Below are positions 1 to 11,710 of a stretch of 64,000 bases of DNA, in pieces. How positions within the stretch are numbered: position 1 is the stretch's first letter; every line of letters begins with the position of its first letter. The translations under genes and the position numbers were made by a program. The stretch is taken from contig CM057344.1 of NCBI GenBank assembly GCA_030015575.1, positions 599,300,410 to 599,364,409 on the forward strand. Direction: 5' to 3'. Below the pieces are notes generated by a model that saw nothing but the letters and a program-made list of their open reading frames with translations, did no database searches and had not been told where the DNA came from. This DNA comes from Agapanthus africanus. Its lineage: Eukaryota; Streptophyta; Magnoliopsida; Asparagales; Amaryllidaceae.

Positions 1-843
1 GCCTTTGTGTTCTTGCTCGCCGATAAACAAAGACTTTGTTCCCCATGTTCTTGTGTAGACACCACATTAGTTTTCTTTCCATCTGCCTTCTCATTCGAGT
101 CTTCTTTTGAAGCTTTACCGTCATTTTTTCTGTGATCCTTCTTTCAATAATTCCAACACGCGCCATAGATTTTTCCTTATGATTTTTCTCGGCTTTTAGA
201 TTTTCCCTTCTTCCCTTTCTCCCCTTCCATCATTCTACCGCGATTCTCCATCGAAAGCGCGAAAGTTACAGAACCCCCACTTTCGGTCATTCTCCGCATC
301 TTATCATTTAATATGCAATTCACTGTATCATTAAACGTTAAAGTTCCCGAGATCGAATTGCTAACCACCATCACTAGGTTCTCTCAATTCTCCGGCAACG
401 AACAGAGAAATAGAAGTGCTCGAATCTCGTCTTCAAAGACGATTTCTACTGATTCGAGTTGGCCGGTCACGCTGTTGAACTCATTCAGGTGCTCCGTCAC
501 CGAGCCATTTGCAGCCATCTTCATATTGAAAAACTTCTTCATCAGAAAGATTTTGTTTGATATAGAAGGTTTCTCATACAATTTCGCTAACGTCGTCATT
601 AACGCTTTAGTTGTTTTCTCCTTTAAGATATTAAAGGCCACTTGCAGAGTCAATGACAACCGAATTGTCGCCAATGATTTCCTATCCAAAAGATTCCACG
701 TCTCATGGGCCATCTTCTCGGGTTTTTCTCCAAGCAACGGAAGAAACATGTTCTTTTGATATAAATAGTCATCCATTCTGTATGCGCCACCAATCAAAAT
801 TCTGACCATTGAACTTTTCAATCCTTATTTTATCCCCCACCAT
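1..843 (-). pseudogene. Ty1/copia-type gag, 5' part, broken (element H)
   Basis: This is the first part of a copia Gag, the capsid protein that packages the element's RNA in the cytoplasm. The likely start codon is at 841-843, giving a typical opening with N-G-Q-N-F-D-W-W. An extra A near 768 shifts the frame just before the M-D-D-Y-L-Y segment. From 821 to 384 the frame then shows the conserved UBN2/gag_2 region, ending in a C-S-L-P-E motif. 374-177 continues the protein and ends in a basic, Lys/Ser-rich tail. Downstream, near 135-150, a zinc-knuckle remnant begins C-W-N-Y, with a stop replacing Gly and the second Cys lost. The pol genes would lie left of the window. It is a decayed transposon gene, not a host gene. 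Confidence 0.8.
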
Positions 844-1011
844 CTTTCATCTCTGTCGCAACAAACTTGATTTCTTCCTTAAACTGAACCAACGCTTTCA
901 AAACGACGATCTAAGAAAGTGGGGAAGATGACGTGGTTGTCGTTATCCTAACCCTAGGTTCCTTAACAAAGCTCTAATACCAGTTGTTGGTATCAGATAA
1001 ACACAACTCCG

Positions 1012-1023
1012 GCTCTGATACCA
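1012..1023 (-). other. Primer-binding site of element H (initiator Met tRNA)
   Basis: The minus strand reads TGGTATCAGAGC, the usual plant primer site complementary to the 3' end of initiator Met tRNA. It lies two bases after the LTR end at 1026. A second, one-base-changed copy (GCTCTAATACCA on the plus strand) lies at 971-982. Confidence 0.85.
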
Positions 1024-1356
1024 GTTGTTGGGGGATGATGGGAAGAGATCAAAAAGCGGAATAATGCGCGCAACAATATTCAAATCACGCAAACATCATT
1101 ACGCAATTAAACGATGAAAGAACAATATAAATATGCGAGAATAAAATAGAAAATCAAACACAGAGAGGCATGAGATTTGTTAACAGGGTTCACTTACCGT
1201 ATGGCTAGTCTCTGGCAGAGCGAAATCTGTAAAATCTCTACTATAATTTTCGAATCAACTACATGAGCAACACCTAGGAATTTTCTCTCAAAATTCTCTA
1301 GCCCTAACCGTCACCCTCTCATACAAATTGGCTGTAAATAATATATATGAGAGGTT

Positions 1357-1368
1357 CCTTTATATAGG
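1357..1368 (-). promoter_or_regulatory. TATA box in LTR H
   Basis: The minus strand reads CCTATATAAAGG. It lies inside the LTR, downstream (minus strand) of the GACGTC cluster, as expected for a U3 promoter. Confidence 0.6.
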
Positions 1369-1442
1369 CAAACCCTAATCCTAACTATACTAGGAAATAA
1401 ACAAACTTTCCAAAGTTTGTTATCACCGGAATTCGTCGCCGC

Positions 1443-1668
1443 TAGACGTCTGCAGTCCATTTTGGCAGACGTCTGCCTCCATCTTGGATTGGGCTTCGTG
1501 GCTTCTGCAGACGTCTGCTCCGATGAACTGCAGACGTCTGCCTCCGCTCTGTTGTTTTTCGTGTTGATACCGGACGTTTGAACTTAATTTGGCCTGACGT
1601 CTGAAATGAAGATGCTTACACCTTTAGACGTCTCACATTCTTTCTTCTTTCTGCTTCAGACGTCTGAA
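1443..1668. repeat. Cluster of GACGTC palindromes in U3 of LTR H
   Basis: The 12-base perfect palindrome GCAGACGTCTGC occurs at 1465-1476, 1507-1518 and 1530-1541. Variants with the same GACGTC core occur at 1443-1454, 1596-1603, 1626-1633 and 1658-1668. All lie upstream of the TATA box in the transcription direction. ACGT-core palindromes are the known target type of plant bZIP factors; use here as an enhancer is inference. Confidence 0.8.
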
Positions 1669-1690
1669 GAATGTTCCACAATTTCTAACA

Positions 1691-4254
1691 AGATCGTTGT
1701 TTCCACTTGCCAATATATATTATACAGTCCGCGGTTTCCCAATGAATTACTAACAATACACATTAATAACCGATTCACTATGTTTTATGCATTAGTTTGT
1801 TCATCCTTTTGCAATTTCCGAATTATAACTAGATGTTTTTACGCCTCCTATAACTGGATCCAACACATATTGCAATCCTACTTCTCACTTATAAATGGAA
1901 GTTGGTGTGTGGGAGAAGGATGCCTTAATATGCCTTCGTTGTATTTTCTTATTTTCTACCATGCTTATTAGGTTACTCATTGCAATGACAGAACACTTGC
2001 TTTCAAGATCTAGACATAGATGCATCAGTTTCTATAATTTTCTCTATATTACCATCCATATTTATGGACAATTTTGCAAGAAAAGTATCAAATTGTTTTG
2101 ATATATTATATTTGCTGGCTCTGATTTCCTACCATTTGCCTCGCATAGTAGGTCTTGATGCTTAATTATACTAAAACTGTTTCCAAGTGTACATATACCT
2201 ACCACCAATTTTACCATGCATCTATAGATCTATCTACTTTCTACCTAGATGTCTAAATACATCAAATCTAACATGTTGCATTGTATATCTAGCAATTGAA
2301 CTTAATAAATATTGTTCCCTTTTAGACGTTTTACTTTCTGTAGACGTTGCGGAGTATAAAGGTCTGGTTATTTTGGTGTTGTATGCTTAACTCAAGTTAA
2401 TATAGAGTTAGCAAGAATCGAAGCAAACTTTTTGTGGTTTGTTCCCTGGTAAATGTGTATAGGCTATGAACTATTTTAATGACTTGACTAGAGGAGTCAA
2501 AGCACAGGTGAAGTGTATAATCCGGCAAAAATATTTTCTGAAGAGGTAAAATTACTAGTTATGACTGCACCTTTATCAGTTCTTATTTTTGTTTCTTTAA
2601 TAATGTTGTTGAATATGGGTATATATATATATGGTTCTTATGACTTATTGTGATTGTATATACATCCTCGTCAAATCTTTTGAAAAGAAAATTTGTAACT
2701 CGTAGATTTATGCAAGTAGGAAGATCAAGCCTTTTTATGTTAATATTAAGGCTATTACGAGTTCCTTCATGTACCGTCTACTCTTTTGGTTTCAAGCATA
2801 TATATCTTAATGTTTTTATGAATGACATATCTCGCATTAGCCCTGTGTTATTACCATATATATAACTGTTCAGTTTTTCGTAAATATACCCTTCTGAACA
2901 CATTCCACAGAAGTTGATTTAATGATGAAGTTTAATGAATTAGATGGAAGCTAAAGCTTCTTACAGTTTGAAACCAATCCATTATGCAAGCAAGAACATG
3001 TTTCTTATCCCTGTTGCTGTCGGGTTTAATCAAATAGCACATGCTTGCTTAATTAAAACAACATTGAGATGGACATGCTTGATGTGTTTTGGTGACTTGG
3101 TCTAAAAACTGTAGAATTTTTGTCCCATTTTTAGGGTTTATGGGGTATAACAATTGTTTTCCTGCTTTTAAATCTTTTCCTGTTAAGTTTTCTGATAACA
3201 TATAAACTGTGGGTTATCTTTTGGAGCCTAAGCCTGTCACATTCAACATAAGCAGCCCCATTCCAATGAAAAGGACTATTTCTCTTTTCGTTAAATGATG
3301 TAAACTGGTGTCATTCCATTCTACTAAGGCATGAAGCTATGATTTCATGGTAGTGCGAGGCTTCAGACCAAGGTTCGAATGTCGGTATCGGTATTGGACG
3401 GCCATTTTTGGGATCAGAATTGGCATCTTAGTCGTATCGTCCGTCTCAGAATTTTATACATTAGTATGTTCTTTAAATAAATATTAAAAGAGAATACAAA
3501 CAATTTGGTGAATTCTAGAGCAGCTAATGATGTCTAAACGGTTTGTTTTAAAAAATGACTATAATCTTTTTGATATAGTATCAGTATTAATGATTCTAAA
3601 TAAACTTTATCATAGTAATCGATTAATAAAGCCATTAACCTATTAATAAATTTAATGCTAAAACCCTACTAGTCAATTGGTGACTCTGATGTGACTCGGG
3701 ATGAACGGTAACTCCGGAACTCGGACATTCATTTTTTGGATAAAAATAAGCTATCTCAGATCCGGATCGGCCGAGATTTCAAACCATGCTTCAAACGCCT
3801 TGAGTTTGTTCTATGCTAGTAATTCCTAAATTTCATTTGGGTTGAATATCCAATCCGGTTTCTTTATAAATTATTTTGTTCTAACGTTGGTACATATCTG
3901 CTTGTTAAAGCTGGAGTCTTCTTTTCTACCCTTTTTTCCCATCTCTTTTTCTCCTTTTGAAGCTGGAGTTGCTGGTTATTAAATCTAATTCAAAATAGAT
4001 AGAATCATATAGACTTGCAAACAAACAAAGTTACAGGCAAGTTGGTTCCATGTCTGGCAGATTAACCGGCGCGATAAAATTTCCTCCGTTATTTTGGCAA
4101 TTGGTAGAATGAAATTAATATTTTGGGACCCAAATGTCTTGTTTTGTCATAAACAATGCAGGCTTGTCTCTTATATAACCTACAGTGTCAGTTTTATATA
4201 AAATTTACCCTTCTTGGCTTACAATTTTAACTGGTTGAAGATTGAAGATCTCTT
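1691..4254. other. No gene recognised
   Basis: AT-rich sequence with short open frames only, none with recognisable protein features. The part at about 3340-3790 has a different, more GC-rich texture and may be an old repeat, but I cannot assign it. Confidence 0.5.
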
Positions 4255-4296
4255 CTATTGCACATTTAACATTTGTTTCTCTAAATTTCTCCATAG

Positions 4297-4488
4297 ATGC
4301 TTAACAATCCGGAAGCCCAATTCATCGATGCTAAACCAATGTTCCGCATTGCAGATCTCATCGGCTGTTCCATTGTGATAACCAAAGATATATCTGATTC
4401 TTGTGTTGCGGCGATAGTCATAGCAGGAACCGAATTCAAATTTACAGGTGATTTTAAAAGCACAACAAGAAGGATAAACAAGCCTTAA
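4297..4488 (+). pseudogene. Possible Cu-chaperone (CCS)/Cu-Zn SOD-like exon fragment
   Basis: The 63-residue frame contains I-A-D-L-I-G-x-S-I-V-I followed by a D/S-rich stretch and A-A-I-V-I-A. This resembles the segment of the plant copper chaperone for superoxide dismutase that reads V-A-D-L-I-G-R-x-V-V-V ... A-A-V-I-A-R-S-A-G. The Arg after the Gly is replaced by Cys and the R-S-A-G part is not kept. A CAG/GTGA junction near 4446-4450 could be a 5' splice site, and an AG stands just before the first ATG. No other exons were found nearby. It may be a degraded gene fragment or a chance match. Confidence 0.35.
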
Positions 4489-4663
4489 GTAAAACCAAAA
4501 AAGGAAAAAAAAACTTAGATGAAGAATTTTATTAAGCTCAGATAATAAACGTATGGTTGCTCTCTTAATGGATACATCTGCTGACAGCTCCACTGTCTAA
4601 GCTATTTCATGAGACTCTGCAAAGGATTTTGAATTCCTCTGTTGCACTAATAAACTAGCCATT

Positions 4664-4666
<3 letters not shown>

Positions 4667-4750
<84 letters not shown>
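4667..4750. repeat. (AT)42 microsatellite
   Basis: An uninterrupted run of AT dinucleotides, 84 bases as given. It lies 11 bases beyond the stop codon of the subtilase gene, so in that gene's 3' untranslated region. Confidence 0.95.
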
Positions 4751-4752
<2 letters not shown>

Positions 4753-4761
4753 GGAAACTAT

Positions 4762-7052
4762 CTACAACGCCGGCAGCCATGTTACCGCAATCGGGCTTCT
4801 GACGGTGTGAACTCCATCATTCCATATAAGTGCTCCAAAAACCAGTGAGGCGTGAATGGATTTAGTCCTGAATGTTACCTTATAAGCTAGCTTCTGGTTC
4901 TTGTAGGTAAAATGCAGGACATTAGGCTCAACAACAACATCCACGCCTTTAAAGGGAGATACAATAACATGGTAGCTTGATGCAGCGGAGCCGACATTAG
5001 TGACCGTTCTATGCACGGTGAGGACGGAGGCAGGCTGATCAGAGAACACAGCTGAAATCGCTGGGTAGTTCAAATCGCCGGCAGTGGCCAAAGTGTACTT
5101 GCATGTTCTGTTAGAGTTCTTGTTAAAGACTTTGAGCTGCAAGGGAGTCAGCCTTTGGGTGCAGAGGAACTCAAAGTAATCCTGAGGCCCGATATCGTAG
5201 ATCAACCAGGATCCAAAGCTTTCAATGGATGTATGTGGCCTGCGCCGTGATCATAAGGAGTCGATGGAGCACCGGACGCTGCATCTTTCAAAGGATGGTA
5301 AGTGTTGTCATGTATATAAGCAGTTGTCATCAAAGCCGATTTAATTGCAGATGGACTCCATTCCGGGTGACTCGCTTTTAACAAAGCGGCGATGCCTCCA
5401 ACATGAGGGCACGACATCGAAGTCCCTGACAGTATGTTGAACCCTAACCGTCGGTGATCTGCTGCTAAACCTGACGGGCTAGCAACCCCGCTCCATGCAG
5501 CGAGAATATTTACTCCCGGTGCGACTATGTCCGGCTTCAGAATCTCCAATGACAAGAAATTAGGGCCTCGTGAAGAGAATGCGGCCACCACAGGTGACGG
5601 TCGAATTCCGACTTTTGTACCTTGAAAGGTCATAGTAGCAGTGGGGCGAGGATTGGATTGTGAGTATTGCTTGATTGCTTTGCCCGCAGTTTCTCCAATG
5701 GCGATGGCAGGGATCAAATGACTGTCGGCGACGAGCTCTTCTCCGTCGGCGTCTGTATTGGTCAGGATCATACCGAGTCCTCCAGCTTCTTTAACAACCT
5801 GCCCTTTTTGAACCCGGGGGTTGATTCCCCGATCACAGATCACTATTTTCCCTGCAACCGCTTTAGGATCTAAGGTTCCTTCTAAGCAAAGCGATCTCGG
5901 ATCAGGGCTGCTGGCATTGACACCCAAATAAACCAAATGGTACTGCTTTTGCGGCGAGAGATTCCTCCTGCCTTTATATAAAGAGACTCCGGTCATCTTC
6001 ACTCCATTCCCAAGCTTAACAGTGGCCGGAAAATCTCGATCCATGGTGCTTGCACCAACAGTGGTGATCCAAGGCGACACATTCGTAAGACTGATCGGAT
6101 CGGGCCCCGCGTTCCCGGCGGAGCAAGCGACGAACACGCCCATCTCCATCGCCCCAAACGCCGCGATGGACAAGCTGTCGCGATAATAGGAAGATACGCC
6201 GCCGCCGAGAGATATGGAGAGCACATCGACCCCGTCAGCCACCGCTCTATCTACGGCAGCCAAAATGTCTGAACTGAAGCAACCACCGGTCCAGCACACT
6301 TTGTACACGGCCACCCGTGCCTTGGGCGCCATTCCGCGTGCGGTGCCGCGTGCATAGCCTAACAAATTAGCTCCGGGCACGGGGGAGCCAGCGACGGTGG
6401 CCGCGGTGTGGGTCCCGTGCCCGTCTTGATCTCTCGGGGACTTGTACTCGCCCTTCTCGTCGATGGGTCCAGTCGAAGCTTCATACCCTTTGTAAAATAT
6501 CCGGGCACCAACAATCTTCTTGTTGCAGTTCCTCTTACTGAACCCTCGGCCGGTCTCGCAAGCCCCTTTCCATCGGGAAGGGACGGGCGTCGTCATGCCC
6601 TTATCGCTGAAGCTCGGGCTCTCGGGCCAGATTCCGGTATCAAGAACTCCGACGATCACGTCGTGGCCCGCGGACCAGACACGGTTGGTGCTTGTCTCGG
6701 GCTCGATGCCCAGGAACTCGGGGCTGCGCGTGGTGTGGAGCTGGTAGATCGTTTCGGGCAGCACGGATACCACCCCGTGTGCGTTTTCGATCCCCTCCGC
6801 TTCTTGTTTGGTCAGCTTGGCGGCGAAGCCGTGGAAGGCGGTTTCGTAGCTGTAGACGATCCTGTCTTCCGCTTCCGAGCCGGTTTGATACCTGAGGAGG
6901 GTGGATGAGTACCAGTCCAGATGGTGACTGAAGGAGCTGGGCATGTCGGATTTCGCCATTTGGATTATGTAAGTTTGAGGAGATTCATAACAGACAGATT
7001 TGTAGAAATGGAGTAGGGTAATGAGAAGAGAGAGCCATTTTCTTGAAGCCAT
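4762..7052 (-). CDS. SBT1.3-like subtilisin-type serine protease, with one frameshift
   Basis: Secreted plant subtilase (family S8A) expected to cleave proteins in the cell wall space. Residues 1-22 look like a signal peptide. About 26-107 is the I9 inhibitory propeptide. The catalytic residues are visible: Asp138 in V-L-D-T-G, His212 in D-G-H-G-T-H, oxyanion Asn314 in S-A-G-N-A-G-P and Ser545 in G-T-S-M-S-C-P. A protease-associated insert spans roughly 369-465. The reading frame breaks at residue 616 (about 5204), where GGTTTG is expected but GGTTG is present. The next frame (4762-5205) then supplies about 147 residues of the fibronectin III-like C-terminal domain, ending in the typical T-W-L-P. 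With the break ignored, the total is about 763 residues, the normal length, and intronless as in Arabidopsis SBT1.3, which it strongly resembles. Either a sequencing error or a recent loss-of-function change. All catalytic residues lie before the break. Confidence 0.92.
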
Positions 7053-7330
7053 TAGAGAGGAGGAGGAGGAGGAGGAAGAAGAAGATCGGGGAGGAGTAGA
7101 GTGAAGAGGAGTGAAGAAGTGGGGTTAAGTAGTGAGATGATCAAGCAAAGCAAAAGCAATAAAGAGAGGTTCGTGAATGTGGGATCCAAAGGCATTGAAG
7201 GGCATTAAAGATTTTGGTAGTATTTGCATGCAGAGTGAAATAAAGGACGACAAGGGTGCTACTCTGTCGACACATTGTGGGGGGAGGCATTAAGAAATTT
7301 ATTGAGTGCAGTGCACGCACAGGCTCTCAG
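7053..7330 (-). promoter_or_regulatory. 5' leader and proximal promoter of the subtilase gene
   Basis: Directly upstream of the start codon at 7052 the plus strand has a GGA/GAA run (about 7056-7085), so the transcript leader would be CTC/CTT-rich, a common plant 5' leader feature. I saw no clear TATA box. The limits are approximate. Confidence 0.4.
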
Positions 7331-8690
7331 TAATGATTTACTTAGCTACGGGTCCAGGATGTCTCCACTGTTACAAAATCATAGCTGCATATGGATGGTG
7401 AGATACAAAATTCATCTTATTCCGTGGACAGTTATGGACAGTTAGATGGTAAGTAGTGAGTGGAGACCATGCTTTTATTTAGTGTTCTAGGCTAAGACTT
7501 AGAGATTGTGCAGGGACTTGGTTGCTGTGAATAGAAAAGGTGGGAAAACAGGAACAGAACCGGGTTTTAATCCTTTTTCAGAGTTTTTTGAATATGACAA
7601 ATGTGGAATCTAGTATGAAATATGCTGTAGGAACTGGAAAGAGGCTGCATACCCAATAATGTACCTAGTTCTCTTACATTATAGTAAATGCTGTAATTTT
7701 ATTTCTTGTGTTTGTTTCTGTTTTTTGAACCTTGTTATACCAATTTAATACACAGAATTTGTGGCAAGGATGGATTCCATGGAAGAAATTTTGGGTATTT
7801 TTTTATATGTACCTTGCTTGCATATATCTAATTGTGATGTCCATCTTGATCATTGAAGGTAGTTGGTTTCTGGTTTATGCTTGTTGTGCTTAGGTTTTTT
7901 CGTTGTGTTGCTTGGATTTGTTTTGATCCAGGGTTTGAGCATTTTTGTTGTTGTTTGTTCATGTTGACCTTCTCTCATGCTTTCGTAACTCGTAACGGAT
8001 GGTCCGTTTTTCATTCTGAAAGAGGACATTACGAAAGGTCTTGCTTTGCATCTTTTTTCAACACCGATTTACATTTTTATGACTTCACATTCTAATATTA
8101 GGTTATTGTTTCTCTCAACCAATTTTCCCTTTTTATGCTTTTAATACATTTGTACATCAACTCTCACATGTGTAATTGTGGTTAACGATACTCAAAGGTT
8201 CATATCATAATAAGCAAGATTATTCATTTATCTTTTGGGTCTTGTTCGTAGGCGAAATTATCTTTTCCAAAACCATGGTTTAACTCCAAAATTTAAAGGT
8301 ATGGCTCTTTTGGCAACGAAAATAGAATTTTCCAAAAACCGCGTTTTCAATAGTTTTGAAGACTCGAAAGTCCTTTTTTTCCTTGTAATCTTCAAAAAGA
8401 GTGAGGATTTGCAAGGTCTAGAGCCGTCGATCAGTCACATTTATTGCACATTTTTACTATCTTTTTCATTAATTAATCAATGATATTACTTGTAATTTGA
8501 GAACATATGTGGAGTTATGTGTAAAAAGATATATTCATATATTTCTTAAATTGTAAGTAATATTATTATTAATAAAATGTGCATATCATATTTAAATAAA
8601 TATACTTGAGTTTCTTAAACATTAATTCATATGATTAAGATTAAATTGTTAGAATATTTTCCCAAATTAAATAAATGCTACTAAAAATTT
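7331..8690. other. Intergenic, no gene recognised
   Basis: AT-rich sequence. Short open frames (for example at 7853-8095 and 8235-8483) show no domain or plausible composition. No RNA gene seen. Confidence 0.5.
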
Positions 8691-9992
8691 GATTTGAGAT
8701 ATTGTGCAGATTTAAAGGTTGGAAATCAGTTCAAGACTGCAAATAGGATTCAAGAGATCAAATCAAATCAAATTCAATAATTAAAGCTGCCTGGTTTGGG
8801 AGCAATTCAAAAATTCATGCAACTGCAGAGAAACAACAATATTTTCAAGAAATTATAATCTACAATACCTTCTAAAATCGTGATAAAAATATTGGAAAAA
8901 TTTGGAAATTGATTGCCAAAATGTCACGGCGGTTTAGCCGCCACCTAAGTCGTTTCCACGGCGGATCAGCCAAGCAATAGTGGCCGTTCAATCTAGATTT
9001 TTTTGGGCATGATCGTCTTTTCAAGTGTGTCGATATGAGCTCTAAGGTTTCGTCTTTCAGAGTCTATAAATAGGAGCGAGCAGCAACCAAGAAATCTCAT
9101 TTAGGGTTTCATGTTTAGTTTTTCTTAGCCATTTAAATTTTGTAATGGAGTTTCGAATTTTTAATAAAAGGTGGTGGTTCGTTTAATTTGTGTCTTTTAC
9201 TTTCAGCATTTAATTCAACAATTTACTTTCTGCATTTAATTTTCTGAACTTTTTCTTTCTGTTTTATGGATTTTCTTCTCCTTCTTCCTTCAATAATTTT
9301 TAAAGGCAATGACACTCAAAATTGTTCTTTGCTTTCGTGAAGACTCTAGTAGTTAACCTTTCAATTAAAAATAAATTCTTTCTTTTCTTTGATTTAATTT
9401 ATGCGATGATATTCGATGGATGCTTCTTGCTTTTGTGAGAGCCCTAGTAGTTAGCATACCTCTTTCTCTTCATTCTTTCTATCCTTCTTTTATTTTATTT
9501 TTCTCAAGTAAATTCTCACTTGTTAGGGTTGTAGGAAAGTGTAGTATAAGGGATGAAAAATCTCTTATATTCTTTTTATCTTTTAATTTTTATAAACTTC
9601 ACTAAAAGGAGTATTACCTCCTATTTGGGCGCACTATCAATTCATGATAGTTATGACCCCGATTTGAAATCAGTTAATGCTTGTTTTATTGAAGGCTTGA
9701 GATCAATAGAGATAAATGGGAGAACAAGGGTCAGAGGGAATTCCTAGTACCACTCTAAGTACCCTAATTCACATTCATCGTTATTTCTCTAACATTAAAT
9801 AATTAAAAGATAAAAAGAATCATTTTTAAAACCCCGTCTTTTAACTACCTAATCTGAATACCCTAATAAGCCATTTTTCTCATTGTTATCTTTAATTCTC
9901 TTTTAGTTTACAACAAAACAAAAATCCAACTTTTCTTTATTAACTTGTCTAAAACATGATAAACAATATTACTATCTCCTTGTGGACAACCC
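8691..9992 (+). mobile_element. LTR-like sequence G, interrupted on the right by LTR A
   Basis: The stretch has LTR features in the plus direction. A GC-rich hairpin pair lies near 8930-8985, a TATA box CTATAAATAGG at 9064-9074 and AATAAA-type signals near 9164. The right end reads CTCCTTGTGGACAA, as seen near the 3' end of many long plant LTRs, and is followed at once by LTR A at 9993. Two partial copies of a ~30 bp segment (near 9331 and 9425, ending CTAGTAGTTA) are 95 bases apart. The left edge at 8691 is a guess and no coding part is visible. Confidence 0.4.
9064..9074 (+). promoter_or_regulatory. TATA box in LTR-like sequence G
   Basis: CTATAAATAGG, about 80 bases downstream of the GC-rich inverted repeats. 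Confidence 0.5.
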
Positions 9993-10599
9993 TGTTTACC
10001 GTCGAAGACTGGACTGAGACGCGGAAACGTCTGGCCTGAATTTAGAAACATATACTATTTGGACATATCCACCCACCTTTCCGAAGATACCAAGTTGATT
10101 TATGGCACCGTATATCGGAGATTTGGATAGATGCGACCGATGTAGCAGAGTTTATCAGATTCTCCCCCTTTTGTGAGGGGGTTTTGATTGTGGGGACGCT
10201 CTTCCCTGCAGGCACAAATCTCTACAGTTAATTATGTCATCGCGTTGCGATAATCACTTTCTCCTGCTCCAGTAGGTCACTTCGTATCGTGCTATATTTG
10301 GTTTATTTTGATTGCTCATGAATTGTATACGGAGAATAATTTATATCATCGCCCGTAGGGCGCAGATTAATCCAAATCCGTATATTTGAGATTTGGGTTT
10401 GGGTCAAGAATTTGCTTGACGGGGTCCACGTTGGTAGCTTGGTTTGCCAATGGGAATGAACTTAGGACGCAGATCTCATATAAATGAGGTCTATCAGTTC
10501 ATGGGATATTTGGATTTGATCTAAAAATCGTTAGTCATATTTGAGACTAAGATCAACTTAGAAACAAATGAGCATATGGGCTCAATTATTTTAGATTAA

Positions 10600-10770
10600 G
10601 GACAACACGGTCCAACATTCCCTGTTTGGGACGAATGTTAGTTTAAGAACGTTTCGGTTCATTATCCCCGTGTTTGGGGCGAATGTCTAGTTTAGGGACA
10701 TCTCGGTCCAACATTCCCATTTTATGGACGAATGTTAGTTTAAGGGCATTTCGGTCCATCATTCATCTTG
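10600..10770. repeat. Short tandem repeats in LTR A (~65 bp unit)
   Basis: Three units with the words GGTCCAACATTCCC and GACGAATGTTAG TTTAAG recur about every 65 bases. They correspond, inverted, to the 44.14-44.64 kb repeats of LTR B. Confidence 0.6.
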
Positions 10771-11399
10771 CACGCATGTGTATTTGTTACATGGCGAAGT
10801 GAACGATGGCGACAGGGGGTGCGCCTAATTTGGGGTGTGATCTAATTTGAAGGCATTTATTTTTCCTTCAAAGATATACATGTATGTATATGTGTATAGC
10901 CGAAGCTCAATATGAGACTTGCATCTCTATAGGATGCATATCAATATGAGGTGTACACATTAATATGGAAGTGCATAAATGTGGGTTGTATCATTCCCTG
11001 TCTTGATCAAGTTTCATATCTCTCATCAAGTTGGGACGAAGAGTTGCTGTTGGTTGTCGGGACCCGCCACCTCTCTGAAGACATTGAGAAATTACAACGA
11101 CATATATCAAAAGTGTGAAAAGATGTACCCTTGAACCAAATCCCGTATTTAGGAGAAGAGATCATGGTGGATCTAAGAACCGTTAGTCTTATATGAGACT
11201 AAGATTACCTTAGGAGATATGAGATGAATATCATTTTGGATATCATCAATGAAAGAACTTTAGTCATGTTTGAGATTAAGATCAGTTTGAAAATCACGAG
11301 CATATGGGCTCGCTTGATTTAAAAGCAAATGAAGCTCAAGCTTCATAGACTTTAGCCAATTTGGGGCTAAGATTGAGTTTCTGTACTACCCAGCAGTGC

Positions 11400-11710
11400 T
11401 AAACACTTCAGACATATAGCGTTCACGTGTGTTTCACATGAGGCGCTGAAATAGTGCTAAACACTAGTCTTTTGTGGCGCTCAAGTGTGTTTCACATGAG
11501 ACGCTGAGCTTTTGGCTTCTTTTGAGCGCTCACGTGTATTTCACGTGAGGCATTGAGTTTTGGCGCTCACGTGTGTTTCACGTGAGACGCTGGACTAGTG
11601 CTAAGCACTAAACTTTTCAATTTTTTGGTGCTCACGTGTGTTTCACGTGAGGCGCTATGTAACTTGGCATTGGATGCTCACGTGCTTTTCACGTGAGGCG
11701 CTAAGTTTTT
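11400..11710. repeat. Paired CACGTG boxes in LTR A
   Basis: Units of the form CTCACGTG-five bases-CACGTGAG followed by GCGCT recur near 11531, 11565, 11630 and 11678, with decayed CACATG versions near 11405-11500. Further pairs lie near 13118 (four-base spacer) and 13351. See the matching four-base-spacer pairs in LTR B. Confidence 0.75.

Larger units (their letters stand above)
1026..1690 (-). mobile_element. 5' LTR of copia element H (665 bp)
   Basis: The minus strand starts TGTTAGAAATTG at 1690 and ends CCCCCAACA at 1026, directly before the primer site, so both ends are TG...CA. The next five plus-strand bases (AGATC, 1691-1695) would be the target duplication; its partner lies outside the window. 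The LTR carries a TATA box near 1360 and a cluster of GACGTC palindromes upstream of it. Family knowledge says the U3 part before the TATA box is the element's promoter. Confidence 0.75.

Noticed and set aside
6408..6908. 166-residue frame opposite the subtilase gene
   Set aside because: It is an antisense shadow of a GC-rich, well-conserved coding region with no independent support.
7853..8483. Small plus-strand frames in the intergenic region
   Set aside because: Hydrophobic, Phe/Cys-rich translations typical of AT-rich non-coding DNA, with no start context or domain.
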